Source: JBEHWX01 sp048498995
GTDB taxonomy: Bacteria; Bacteroidota; Ignavibacteria; OLB7
Assembly (NCBI GenBank): GCA_048498995.1
Contig: JBEHWX010000013.1
Span: 1 to 64,000, forward strand
Reading direction: 5' to 3'
Length of the DNA: 64,000 bases
Position 1 is the stretch's first letter. Every line of letters begins with the position of its first letter. Below the pieces are notes generated by a model. The model searched no databases and was not told where the DNA came from. It saw nothing but the letters and a program-made list of their open reading frames with translations. Below, piece after piece: positions 46,299 to 56,740 of this stretch. The position numbers and the translations under genes were made by a program.

Positions 46299-47127
46299 CA
46301 ATAATCTTCTGAACGTACGTTCGTTGGGGACGTTGATCTTCGCTGAGCTGCTCGCTCGTCTTGCCGAAGCGCCTCTCGCGATGGAGGAAATCGGTCAGGG
46401 CATCGTAGAGGTGATCTCGGCGGAACTCGGGCCAGAATACGGGGGCCATGTGCATCTCGGCGTAGGCCATCTCCCAGAGGAGGAAATTGCTCAGACGCAT
46501 CTCGCCGCTGGTCCTGATCATCAGATCGGGGTCGGGGATGGTATGCGTCGTCAGATAGGTACGGAACAGCTCCTCGGAGATATCCTCCGGCGAGAGCTTG
46601 CCGCGCCGGACGTCCAGCGCCAGCGTCTGCACCGCGCGCAGGATATCCCAGCGGCCGCTGTAGCTGAGCGCGAGGGTGAGCGTCAGGCCGGTGTTGCCGG
46701 AAAGGCGCTCGATGCTGGCGTAGAGCTGCTTCTGCACCGGCTTCGGCAGCGCGTTGAGCTGACCGATGGCGTTGAGCCTGACGTTGTTCTTGTTCAGCTC
46801 CTCGAGCTCCGCCTTCAGGTACTCGAGCAGCAGGTTCATCAGAACCGTCACTTCGGCTTTCGGGCGCTTCCAGTTCTCGGTCGAGAATGCGTAGAGCGTG
46901 AGGAACGGAATGTCCAGCTGGCCGCAGGCCTGAACGATGTCACGGACGGAATCGACCCCGGCCTTGTGTCCGGATACCCTCGGCTTCCCCTGCTCCTTGG
47001 CCCACCTTCCGTTGCCATCCATGATGATGGCCACATGCTGCGGAAGTGCGCCGCTCTCCTTGAGCTCCCGCTGGATCCGTAGATCCTCCTCGGTCTGCTT
47101 TGTATTCCAACCCACGTGGATATGCAC
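46279..47127 (-). CDS. uppS: Undecaprenyl pyrophosphate synthase
   Basis: Makes the C55 lipid carrier for cell-wall and surface polysaccharide. The 282-residue product has the cis-prenyltransferase motif HVAIIMDGNGRWAKEQG (catalytic D37), YAFSTENWKRPKAEV, LSYSGRWDI and the conserved DLMIRTSGEMRLSNFLLWE. The start is a GTG (MHIHVGW); no ATG lies before the catalytic motif, so either this GTG or the one four codons on is used. It heads the outer-membrane block. Confidence 0.95.
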   Translation of the reverse strand: MHIHVGWNTKQTEEDLRIQRELKESGALPQHVAIIMDGNGRWAKEQGKPRVSGHKAGVDSVRDIVQACGQLDIPFLTLYAFSTENWKRPKAEVTVLMNLLLEYLKAELEELNKNNVRLNAIGQLNALPKPVQKQLYASIERLSGNTGLTLTLALSYSGRWDILRAVQTLALDVRRGKLSPEDISEELFRTYLTTHTIPDPDLMIRTSGEMRLSNFLLWEMAYAEMHMAPVFWPEFRRDHLYDALTDFLHRERRFGKTSEQLSEDQRPQRTYVQKIIDALTRS

Positions 47128-47697
47128 CCGATATAGGTTTGCAAAAAAATGGCAGCGAATCTACCTGTTTACCCCACGATAATCAAGCTGACGGGGGGAT
47201 CGACGGGGATTCGCGGCCGACACTGTCGCCGGCTCCGGGCGGCCGGACGTCCCTCCGGTCGCCGCCTCGGGAAGCCGGCCGGCTCCCGGCCGCGCGCCGG
47301 TGAAGGGTAGCCCCGGACCGGCCGCGGAGACGCGAAACGGGGACAAGTACGGGAGCCACCCAGAGGTGAACAAGGGGAAAACACGATCTCCCCCATCCCA
47401 TTTCCGGTCCCCGATCACCGGTCCGGCGCCCGCGAGACCGGGCACGAAGCGGGTCCGGAGGCCGCTTGCGATTGCCGACGCCGAGCCCTATGTTCCCCGG
47501 CATTACCCGCTTCGACGCACGAGCCGGCCCGGCGTTCCCTCACGATCGTTCCAGACGATGCGTTCCCCCGAGGTCATCGCCGAACGCCGCCGCTCCGCTC
47601 GCCGAGGCCATGGATCCTCCTTCTCTCCCCGGCACCGGTCCGGCGATGCCCCCGCGGAGACGCTTCCGCTCCCCTCGAACCAACGACGAGCACGATC
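47128..47697. other. Divergent intergenic region uppS / DUF1800
   Basis: 570 bases with no convincing gene. Near 47130-47160 the minus strand shows an A+T-rich run (CATTTTTTTGCAAACC) just before uppS that likely belongs to its promoter. The rest is very G+C-rich; open frames in it are Arg/Pro-rich shadows. Confidence 0.45.
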
Positions 47698-49293
47698 ATG
47701 CAACGGCGCTCCTTCCTTCAGCTCGGATCTCCCGGGTCACCGGCGTCCGCCCCTCCGGCGACCCGCGACCATTCCGGGATCGACGGCATCACGGTCAGGA
47801 TCAGCACGGCCGGGCTCGAGCCCTATGTCCCCTCCGGGGAGCGCCCCTGGAGCGCGCGCCGAGCCGCCCATCTGCTCCGCCGCGCCGGATTCGGCGTCAC
47901 CTCCGCGGAGCTCGACGCCGCGCTCGCCTCCACCCCCGAGGCGGTCATCGCCGGCCTCCTCGGCTCGACGACGCCGGCCGGCACCCCCGGCTCCTGGACC
48001 GCGCAGACGCCGTTCACCAACGAGACCGAGGCCACGCGGGCGCAGTACGCCGCCTGGCTCCGCGATCTGCAGGAGTGGTGGCTCACCGCCATGCTCGATC
48101 GTCGGATGATGCTGCGCGAGAAGATGGTCCTCTTCTGGCACAACCACTTCGTCAGCGACGCCACCGAGGTGATGGTGGCCCAGTACATGTACCGGCAGAA
48201 CGAGCTCTTCCGGGAGCTTGCCGCCGGCGACTTCCGGGAGCTCGCCACCCGCGTCACCATCGACCCGGCGATGCTGATCTACCTGAACGGCGACGACAAC
48301 AAGGCCGGCAACCCGAACGAGAACTACGCGCGGGAGCTGCTGGAGCTCTTCACGCTCGGCGCCGGCGCGTACGACGACGGCACGCCGCACTACACCGAGC
48401 GGGATATCATCGAGCTGGCCCGCGCGCTCACCGGCTGGACGGTCAACGCCGGCGCCATGGCCGGCGAGTTCAGGCCGCCCCGCTTCGACGGAGGGCAGAA
48501 GACGATCCTCGGCGCCACCGGCAACTTCGGCGTGGCCGGAAAGACGCCGGACGACGTGATCGCCACGATCCTCGCCGCCGTCGATCGAGACCACGCGCTA
48601 CCTCGCGCCGCGATCTTTCTCTGCTCCAAGCTCTACCGCCAATTCGTCCACGACGTTCCGGACATCCCGGTGGTGGTGGAGATGGCGCGCGCCCTCGTTG
48701 ACGGCAACTGGAGCGTGGATCGCGTGATCCTGAGGCTCCTGGCCAGCGCGCACTTCTTCGACGACAACGTGATCGGCGCGCGGATCAAGAGCCCGGTCGA
48801 GCTCGTGGCCGGCGCGTTTCACGAGCTCGGGCTGGCGCCGGTCTGGGCGCGGAACAACCAGGACCCGACACGCCTCGAGACGCACGACGCGGTGACCGCC
48901 ACGACGAATCTGGCGCAGCGCCTTCTCTACCCTCCCAACGTGAAGGGATGGCCGGGAGGACGTGCCTGGATCAGCAGCGCCACGATCCCCCTCCGGATCC
49001 GCTACGCGCGGCTCTGGATCGAGCCGATCGCCGGTTCGCTGCAGAACGGCTTCGACCCGGTCGCGTGGGTGAAGCGACTCCCGGAACCAACGAAGGTCCG
49101 CTCCGTGCTCGACCGGATGATCGCGCTGCTGCTGCCGCTCGACGTGAGCCAGCAGACCTACGCGCTGCTGCTGGACGAGCTGCTCGCCGGCGGCCCCGAG
49201 TACGACTGGAACCCCGACGCGCCGAACGCCGCCTCCCGGATTCGGGCCTGTCTGATCCGGATCACCGGCCTCGCCGAATATCAGTTGACGTAA
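47698..49293 (+). CDS. DUF1800 domain protein
   Basis: A 531-residue protein of the DUF1800 family. Signatures include AAHLLRRAGFGVTSAELDAA, REKMVLFWHNHFVSD, MLIYLNGDDNKAGNPNENYA followed by RELLELFTLG, and LARALTGWTV. Function of the family is unknown; it nearly always occurs next to DUF1501, as here 35 bases downstream. The N-terminus starts MQRRSFLQLG like a Tat signal but then turns into Pro/Ser-rich sequence without the hydrophobic stretch, so its export is unclear. Confidence 0.92.
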   Translation: MQRRSFLQLGSPGSPASAPPATRDHSGIDGITVRISTAGLEPYVPSGERPWSARRAAHLLRRAGFGVTSAELDAALASTPEAVIAGLLGSTTPAGTPGSWTAQTPFTNETEATRAQYAAWLRDLQEWWLTAMLDRRMMLREKMVLFWHNHFVSDATEVMVAQYMYRQNELFRELAAGDFRELATRVTIDPAMLIYLNGDDNKAGNPNENYARELLELFTLGAGAYDDGTPHYTERDIIELARALTGWTVNAGAMAGEFRPPRFDGGQKTILGATGNFGVAGKTPDDVIATILAAVDRDHALPRAAIFLCSKLYRQFVHDVPDIPVVVEMARALVDGNWSVDRVILRLLASAHFFDDNVIGARIKSPVELVAGAFHELGLAPVWARNNQDPTRLETHDAVTATTNLAQRLLYPPNVKGWPGGRAWISSATIPLRIRYARLWIEPIAGSLQNGFDPVAWVKRLPEPTKVRSVLDRMIALLLPLDVSQQTYALLLDELLAGGPEYDWNPDAPNAASRIRACLIRITGLAEYQLT

Positions 49294-49328
49294 CCCCTCA
49301 CTCACCGGAAACGGACGGACGAACAGCG

Positions 49329-50867
49329 ATGCAACGACGAGATTTCCTGAAGCGAGGCGCCCTGGCGGGCGCGGCTCTCCCGCTAGCCGGCGGCAGGCTG
49401 TTCGCGCGTCCGCTGGCGCCGGCGTTCTTCTCCCGCCCCGCCGCGCTCGGCGACCGGGTGCTGGTGCTGATCAATCTGAACGGCGGCAACGACGGGCTCA
49501 ACACGGTGGTCCCGGTGAACGATCCGGCCTACCACAACGCGCGCAAGACGATCGCCCTGAAGGCGCCGGATCTGGTGAAGATCACCGACGATCTGTCGCT
49601 GCACGGCTCGATGGCGCGCTTCGGCGAGCTCTACGGCCAGGGGAGCTGCGCCGTGGTGGAGAACGTCGGCTATCCGGATCAGGACCGCTCGCACTTCCGC
49701 TCCACCGACATCTGGCACAGCGCGTCGCGCGCCGATCAGGTGCTCTACACCGGCTGGCTCGGCCGCTACCTGGCCACGTCCCACCCGGAGTATCCCGCCA
49801 CGCTGCCGCGCGCGCCGTTCGCGATCCAGGTGTCCCCGAGCACGTCGCTGGCGCTCGAGAGCGAGGTCGGGGGGATGGGGATCGCGATCGACAATCCGGA
49901 CCGGTTCTACTCGCTGGCGAGCGGCCTCAAGGTCGATCCGGAGCCGCTTCCGGCCACGCTCGCCGGGCCGGAGCTGGAGTTCGTGCGGGAGGTGATCGAG
50001 CAGTCGAATTACTATTCGGCGGAGGTGAACAAGGCGATGCTCGGCGGATCGACGAACGCGCAGTACGACGGCGATCCCCTCTCGGCGCAGTTGCGGGTGG
50101 TGGCCAGGCTGATCAACGGCGGGCTGCGGACCGGCATCTTCGTGGTCGCGCTCCCCGGCTTCGACACGCACGTGGCGCAGCTGGTGCCCCATGCGCAGCG
50201 CCTGCAGTGGGTGTCGCGGAGCGTCGGGAACTTTCTGGATGATGTGGCCGCCGCCGGCAACGGGGACCGCGTGGTGGCGATGACCTATTCCGAGTTCGGG
50301 CGACGGTTGAACGAGAACGGATCGGCCGGCACCGACCACGGCGCCGCCGCTCCTCTCTTCGTCCTCGGCCGGAAGGTCCGCGGCGGGCGCATCCTCGGCG
50401 GCGCGCCGAACCTGACCGACCTGGACGATCGTGGGGACGTGAAGTTCGCGGTCGACTTCCGGCAGGTGTACGCGACGATACTCGAGGACTGGATGGGGTT
50501 CAGCGCCGCCGACACGGCCACCGCGCTCGGCGGGGAGTTCCCGAAGCTCGACCTGTTCGAGACGGCGCCGTCGGCCGCGCCCTCGGAGCGCGATGCCGAG
50601 CGTGACGGGCTTGCGATGTCGGAGCCGTGGCCCAATCCCGCGTCCGGCTCCGCGACGGTGGCCTTCACGCTCCCGGAGCAGTGCCATGTACGGCTGAGGG
50701 TGGTCGACATGCCCGGCGCGACGCGCCTGGTCGCGATCGACCGGACCGTCGAGGCGGGATCCCATCGGGTCACGCTCGATCTGAAGGGACTCGGCTCGGG
50801 ATCATACGTGGCGATGCTGGAGGCGGGGCGCCGTCGGATACTGCGAGCGCTCGTCGTGGCGCGTTGA
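49329..50867 (+). CDS. DUF1501 protein with Tat signal and T9SS-type sorting domain
   Basis: A 512-residue exported protein. The N-terminus is a twin-arginine signal (MQRRDFLKRGALAGAALPLA). The DUF1501 (alkaline-phosphatase-like superfamily) body has VLINLNGGNDGLNTVVPV, FRSTDIWHSAS, YSEFGRRLNENGSAGTDHG and GAAAPLFVLG. Residues about 430-512 form a C-terminal sorting domain of the type IX secretion kind: PWPNPASGSATVAFTLP, then DLKGLGSGSYVAMLEAG with a basic end RRRILRALVVAR. This suggests release or attachment at the cell surface. Forms an operon with the DUF1800 gene. Confidence 0.9.
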   Translation: MQRRDFLKRGALAGAALPLAGGRLFARPLAPAFFSRPAALGDRVLVLINLNGGNDGLNTVVPVNDPAYHNARKTIALKAPDLVKITDDLSLHGSMARFGELYGQGSCAVVENVGYPDQDRSHFRSTDIWHSASRADQVLYTGWLGRYLATSHPEYPATLPRAPFAIQVSPSTSLALESEVGGMGIAIDNPDRFYSLASGLKVDPEPLPATLAGPELEFVREVIEQSNYYSAEVNKAMLGGSTNAQYDGDPLSAQLRVVARLINGGLRTGIFVVALPGFDTHVAQLVPHAQRLQWVSRSVGNFLDDVAAAGNGDRVVAMTYSEFGRRLNENGSAGTDHGAAAPLFVLGRKVRGGRILGGAPNLTDLDDRGDVKFAVDFRQVYATILEDWMGFSAADTATALGGEFPKLDLFETAPSAAPSERDAERDGLAMSEPWPNPASGSATVAFTLPEQCHVRLRVVDMPGATRLVAIDRTVEAGSHRVTLDLKGLGSGSYVAMLEAGRRRILRALVVAR

Positions 50868-51241
50868 GCTCGGCGCAACGCATCCGGTGAGACGCGGCGT
50901 CGCGAGTCGCGTGGCATGAGGCATCCGCGACCGTCCGACTCGATCCCGACCGCCGCGGACAACACGTCCTACGCGGAAGGTCGCGGACGTGTCGCGTCGC
51001 CGACGGCCGGTGTTCCCCGTGCGCGGTAGCGCGCGCCAGCTCCGGCGCGCGAGCCGGCATCATCTCATATTCCCACGGCTTCACCACGCTCACCCCGTTC
51101 CCCGGAACCGGCTCCATGCATCTCCGGGCACCGCGCGCCAGCCTCCCGGACATGTGGGGAGCGTCCCGAAACGGAGCGAGGGCTTGCAGCTGGTGCTGCA
51201 AGCCCTCGCGTCGATGTTCGCACGGATGCGACGAGCGTAGG
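50868..51241. other. Gap with terminator, no gene
   Basis: 374 bases between the convergent DUF1501 gene and tRNA-Leu. Apart from the hairpin at 51176-51209 I see nothing with coding or RNA features. Confidence 0.5.
51176..51209 (-). terminator. Perfect 15-bp hairpin after tRNA-Leu
   Basis: GCGAGGGCTTGCAGC (51176-51190) and its exact reverse complement (51195-51209) close a TGGT/ACCA loop. On the minus strand it follows the tRNA and is trailed by GCTCCGTTTCGGG. Strong terminator for the rpsA/tRNA direction; it may also stop the convergent DUF1501 transcript. Confidence 0.75.
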
Positions 51242-51326
51242 TACCCGGGGCGGGATTTGAACCCGCATGACGCTTTCGCGACCTCAGATTTTAAGTCTGA
51301 TGCGTATACCGTTCCGCCACCCGGGC
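51242..51326 (-). tRNA. tRNA-Leu (UAA)
   Basis: An 85-base class II tRNA. The acceptor stem GCCCGGG pairs with CCCGGGT (first pair G-U); the anticodon arm CAGACTTAAAATCTG gives the anticodon TAA; a long variable arm (TCGCGAAAGCG) marks a leucine tRNA; the T arm is GCGGGTTCAAATCCCGC. The CCA end is not encoded. Confidence 0.95.
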
Positions 51327-51431
51327 TCATCCGTCGGCATCGGGTGATGCCGACGGAGGCATGCGCTATCTGCGCGATCCCCGGTTTCCCCTCATCTCAC
51401 GCCCGAGAAGGCGCCGTCCCTCGCGGGAATC

Positions 51432-53498
51432 TCAGGCGTTGTCCGAGCTCTCGGCGGTGCCCTCCGAGCCCTCGCCGCCGCTGGCCGGCTCGGCGGCCGG
51501 CTGCTGCGCGATCTCCGGGTTCGGCTCACGGGTTCCCTGATCCTCCATCGGAGGCGTGCCCGAGGCTCCGGCGGCCGAGATCGTCTCCTCGGCCGCACCC
51601 GCCTTCGGCGCGCTCGGCGCGGCCGCGCTCTGCGTCGAGGAAGGCTGCTGCTTCGGCTCCGGCTGAGGCTTCTCCTCCTGCTGCATGTTCGGGAAGAGCT
51701 TCTCCTTGATCGACTGGCCGATCATGTCGCCGATCGAGAAGCTTCCCCTCGTCTCGGAGGACTTCATCTCGTTGACCGGCTGCGCGCTCGGCATCGGGCC
51801 GCGACGATCGTCGCGATCACGATCACGGCCGCCGCCTCCGCGGCGCTCGCCACGACCGCCGCCACCACCTTCGCCTCCCTCGCCACGCTCCGGCATCGGC
51901 AGGCCGAAGATCAGCGACAGACGCGTCGGATCGACCTCGATCACCCCGACGTTGATCTTGTCACCGGCCTTCATGTCCGGAAGGCGCTTGGCCTCGCGTC
52001 CCATGCGGCCGCGCGGCAGGAAGCCCTCGACATCCTCGAGGCCGACGACCAGCCCCTTGTTGGAGATCTCCTTGATCTCGCCTTCCCAGCTGGTGCCGAC
52101 GGCATACTTCTGGGCGAGCGTCTCCCACGGGTTCTCCTGCGCCTGACGGAAGCTGAGGCTGAGGCGCTTCTTCCGTCCGGAGACGTCGAGCACCTTCACC
52201 GGGATCTCCTGTCCCTTCTTCAGCACTTCCTTCGGGTTGTGGATCCGCTTGGTCCAGGAGAGCTCCGAGGCGCGGATAAAGCCCTCGATGCCCGGCTCGA
52301 GCTCCACGAAGGCGCCCATCTTCCCAAGGCCGACCACCTTCCCCTGCTGCACGCTGGCGGCCGGGTACTTGTTCTCGGCATCCTCCCACGGCGAGGGGAG
52401 AAGCTCCTTGCGGCCGAGATAGATCCGCTCCTTCTCCTTGTCGATCTCCCGCACGATCACCTCGACCTCCTCTCCCTTGGTCAGGAGCTGGCTCGGATGA
52501 CGTCCGCGGGTGTAGCTGATCTCGGTGGTATGGAGCAGGCCGTCGATCCCCCCGAGGTCGACGAAGACGCCGAAATCGAGGATCGAGGAGACCCGTCCAC
52601 GAATACGCTGTCCGACCTCGAGCGAGTCGAGGAGCGAGCGGCGGAGAATCGGCCGGCGCGTCGCCGTCACGCGGCGGGCGTCGGTGTCGAAATCGGTCAT
52701 CTCGAGGACATTCGCGAGAACCTTCTCGTTGTTCCCCTTCGACTCACCCTGGGCGCTCTCCTCCGGCTGACGAAGGAGGGTCCAGTGCGACATCGGGATG
52801 AAGACCTCGATTCCCTTGTAGTGGCAGACGACGCCGCCACGATTGCGGGAGATGACCTCGAGCTCGATCGGCTCGTTGTTCTCCTTCTTTGCGGCCAGCT
52901 CCGACCAGAGCTCGCGCATTTCCGGCTCGCTCAGCTGCGGGAGCTTGCTGCCGCGACTGCCGCGGCGGCCACGTCCCTCACCGGCCTCGCCGCCAGCCTC
53001 CTCTGTCTGCGCATCGGACGCAACTGCCTCCCCCTCGGTGGCATCGCCGCCGGCGGCATCGCCACCAGTGGAAGCCTCGCTTGGAGAAGCCTCGCTGGTG
53101 GACGCATCGCCCGCGGGTGCGCCTCCGGTGGCATCACCGGCCGGAGCGGGAGAAGCCGCGGGCGCGGACTCGGCCGTCGGAGGATGCTCCGCGGTGCTTC
53201 CGGCGTTACCGGAGGCTCCGGACTCGGCGGATGCGCCTGCCTCGGAGGCCGCCTCGGGGGCCGCCTCGGCCGTGCTCCCCGTCGGGGCTGCTTCCGCAGC
53301 GGATTCCGCTCCGGTGGAGGACTGTTCGGCCTGAGGTTCGGAGGTTCCATGTGCGAGCGACCCGGTCTCCGAAGTCGACGCGCCGGACTGCGACGTCTGA
53401 TCTCCGGTTTCCTGTGTTCCGATGTTCTCCGATCCCTCGGGCATGGGGTTGGAGCCGGTCGGCTCCTGCTGCTCGAAGGTGTTTCCAGATTCCGTCAT
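51432..53498 (-). CDS. rpsA: Ribosomal protein S1-like, four S1 domains with disordered tails
   Basis: A 688-residue RNA-binding protein. Four S1 (OB-fold) domains lie at about 208-282, 294-365, 381-450 and 467-530 (ILDFGVFVDLGGIDGLLHTT; KMGAFVELEPGIEGFIRASE). This core fits ribosomal S1, which brings mRNA to the 30S subunit. The first 190 residues are low-complexity Ala/Glu/Ser/Gly with net negative charge, followed by a basic patch GRGRRGSRGSK; the last 155 are Gly/Arg-rich then Pro/Gln/Ala-rich. Long flanking tails of this kind are seen in some FCB S1 proteins. tRNA-Leu lies just downstream on the same strand. Confidence 0.9.
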   Translation of the reverse strand: MTESGNTFEQQEPTGSNPMPEGSENIGTQETGDQTSQSGASTSETGSLAHGTSEPQAEQSSTGAESAAEAAPTGSTAEAAPEAASEAGASAESGASGNAGSTAEHPPTAESAPAASPAPAGDATGGAPAGDASTSEASPSEASTGGDAAGGDATEGEAVASDAQTEEAGGEAGEGRGRRGSRGSKLPQLSEPEMRELWSELAAKKENNEPIELEVISRNRGGVVCHYKGIEVFIPMSHWTLLRQPEESAQGESKGNNEKVLANVLEMTDFDTDARRVTATRRPILRRSLLDSLEVGQRIRGRVSSILDFGVFVDLGGIDGLLHTTEISYTRGRHPSQLLTKGEEVEVIVREIDKEKERIYLGRKELLPSPWEDAENKYPAASVQQGKVVGLGKMGAFVELEPGIEGFIRASELSWTKRIHNPKEVLKKGQEIPVKVLDVSGRKKRLSLSFRQAQENPWETLAQKYAVGTSWEGEIKEISNKGLVVGLEDVEGFLPRGRMGREAKRLPDMKAGDKINVGVIEVDPTRLSLIFGLPMPERGEGGEGGGGGRGERRGGGGRDRDRDDRRGPMPSAQPVNEMKSSETRGSFSIGDMIGQSIKEKLFPNMQQEEKPQPEPKQQPSSTQSAAAPSAPKAGAAEETISAAGASGTPPMEDQGTREPNPEIAQQPAAEPASGGEGSEGTAESSDNA

Positions 53499-53702
53499 GT
53501 CAATACGGGCTTCCGTGCGAGTGAAGAAGGTACGCAGTACGCGCAGTACGCTGTGATGGAGCCACCTTTCTGCTTAATGACACCATACGAGTGCGCAAAC
53601 AAAGGGCGGGCAATATACGACGAGGAGTAGAATGCACAAGCTCGGTCAGGAATGCGGATTTCGGTCGAGGCTGGTATGATTTTTTATCTTTGCCGCAGCC
53701 AT

Positions 53703-54305
53703 ATGCTTGTCCGACTGAGTTACGTTTTCATCCTCTGCGCGCTGGCGATCGCCGCGCTGCTCTACGTTCACTTCACCCGCTCCGGCGGTGAGGTCAACGC
53801 TTCCTACGTCGGCGTGAATCGATGCGGGACGTGCCACGCCTCGGCCAGCTCCGGGGCGCAGTTCAAGATCTGGGCGTCGGGCCCGCATTCCAAAGCCTAT
53901 GCCTCGCTCGGCTCGGATTCGGCCATGGCCTATATCCGCGCCAACGGGGCGGCGATGGAAGCATGCCTCAAATGCCACTCCACTCTCGGCCGCAAGGCCC
54001 TCAATCCCCACGAGGAGCGCGTCGACGCCGAGGGAATCGGCTGCGAGCGCTGCCATGGGCCCGGAGGAAGCTACGCGACCTACAATGTAATGAAGGAGCG
54101 CGAGGCGTTTCTCGATAACGGCGGGATCGTTGGGACGTTACGTGATTGTTACAACTGCCATGCTGCGAATCCGGCGAATGATCCGCATCATTGCCCCTTC
54201 CAACATGCAACGTTCAACGCAGATTCCGCCTGGACGCTGATCCGGCACGATGTTCGGACGACCGCCGGACAGCCGGACACCGTTCTCAAGCTCCGCGAAC
54301 CATGA
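53703..54305 (+). CDS. Membrane-anchored tetraheme cytochrome c (c554-like)
   Basis: A 200-residue electron carrier with an N-terminal signal anchor (LSYVFILCALAIAALLYV) and four heme-binding CxxCH motifs: CGTCH (41-45), CLKCH (88-92), CERCH (114-118) and CYNCH (149-153). HSKAYASLGSDSA and CERCHGPGGSY resemble the cytochrome c554 family. It should sit on the periplasmic side of the inner membrane. The start MLVRLSYV is chosen over an upstream ATG that precedes a non-signal stretch. Its stop overlaps the murI start by four bases. The electron partner is not known. Confidence 0.88.
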   Translation: MLVRLSYVFILCALAIAALLYVHFTRSGGEVNASYVGVNRCGTCHASASSGAQFKIWASGPHSKAYASLGSDSAMAYIRANGAAMEACLKCHSTLGRKALNPHEERVDAEGIGCERCHGPGGSYATYNVMKEREAFLDNGGIVGTLRDCYNCHAANPANDPHHCPFQHATFNADSAWTLIRHDVRTTAGQPDTVLKLREP

Positions 54306-55126
54306 CCAACAGCTCTCTTCCGATCGGCCTGTTCGACTCCGGCGTCGGCGGCCTTACCGTGGCACGCTGCGTCATGGAGCTTCTGCCGCACGAGAACATC
54401 GTCTACTTCGGGGACACCGCCCGTGTCCCCTATGGATCGAAGTCCCCGGAGACCGTGATCCGCTACTCCCTTCAGGCGGCCGCGTTCCTGGAGTCGCAGG
54501 GGGTGAAGATGATCATCATCGCCTGCAACACCGCCTCGGCCGTCGCCCTTGAGAAAGTCCAGTCGGCCGTGAGCGTTCCGGTCATCGGCGTCATCCAGCC
54601 GGGAGCCGGCGCGGCCATCGCGGCCTCGCGCGGCGGCGCCATCGGCGTGATCGCCACCGAGGGGACCGTCCGCTCGAACGCGTATCAGGACGCGCTGCGC
54701 GCCACCAGCCCGTCGGTCTCGGTCGTGGCCAAGGCCTGCCCCCTCTTCGTCGCCTTCGCCGAGGAGGGACTCGACTATCATCAGGCCACCAGGATCATCG
54801 CGCGGGAATATCTCCGGCCGCTGCTCGACCGCTCGATCGACACGCTGATCATGGGATGCACCCATTACCCGGTGCTGAAGCCGAGCATCGCCGAGGTGGC
54901 CGGTGAGCGGGTGACGCTGATCGATCCGGGGGTGGCGACCGCCGAGCGGGCCAAGGAAGTGCTCGGGGAGATGGGACTGCTCAACCACTCCACCTCCCTT
55001 CCGCGCCACGATTACTATCTGAGCGATATTCCCCTGAAGTTCATGGAGGTCGGCGGCCGCTTTCTCGGACGCCCCCTCCGCCATGTCCATCCCCTCTCGC
55101 TCGACGAGCTGACGCAGATGTTCTGA
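54302..55126 (+). CDS. murI: Glutamate racemase
   Basis: Supplies D-glutamate for peptidoglycan. The 274-residue protein shows FDSGVGGLTVAR, the catalytic Cys pair C75 (ACNTAS) and C186 (MGCTHYP), and YFGDTARVPYGSKS. It overlaps the cytochrome gene by four bases (ATGA), so the two are translationally coupled although functionally unrelated. Confidence 0.97.
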   Translation: MTNSSLPIGLFDSGVGGLTVARCVMELLPHENIVYFGDTARVPYGSKSPETVIRYSLQAAAFLESQGVKMIIIACNTASAVALEKVQSAVSVPVIGVIQPGAGAAIAASRGGAIGVIATEGTVRSNAYQDALRATSPSVSVVAKACPLFVAFAEEGLDYHQATRIIAREYLRPLLDRSIDTLIMGCTHYPVLKPSIAEVAGERVTLIDPGVATAERAKEVLGEMGLLNHSTSLPRHDYYLSDIPLKFMEVGGRFLGRPLRHVHPLSLDELTQMF

Positions 55127-55222
55127 GCCGCCGCGCGAAGATTGATCGCGAAGACTCGCGGCGCCTTATGCACTCGCGGCCGTTCCCGCAATCAACTCTC
55201 ATTCATCAGGAGCCGATCCCCA

Positions 55223-55321
55223 ATGAGCAACCCACGACTGGAGCGGACGATCGTGATCGCCGGCGTGCTCCTCACGATCGTCGCAACCTGGTATATCCTC
55301 GCCGTGCTGATACGCCGGTAG
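55223..55321 (+). CDS. 32-residue single-helix membrane peptide
   Basis: A short frame encoding MSNPRLERT followed by one membrane helix (IVIAGVLLTIVATWYILAVL) and a basic end IRR. AGGAG stands ten bases before the ATG. It lies 96 bases after murI in the same direction. The ribosome-binding site and helix make it a likely real gene; its function is unknown. Confidence 0.6.
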   Translation: MSNPRLERTIVIAGVLLTIVATWYILAVLIRR

Positions 55322-55403
55322 ATCCGGGCCACGCGGCCCGGCGGTCGCCACGCGCGCCATCACGGCCACGCGGCGCCTCCAGGCGGCGCATCGAGGCCGC
55401 GTC

Positions 55404-56729
<1,326 letters not shown>

Positions 56730-56740
56730 GGCGTGCTGAG

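Noticed and set aside
47128..47697. Several plus- and minus-strand open frames in the uppS/DUF1800 gap
   Set aside because: Arg/Pro/Gly-rich products in overlapping frames, no ribosome-binding sites, no family resemblance.
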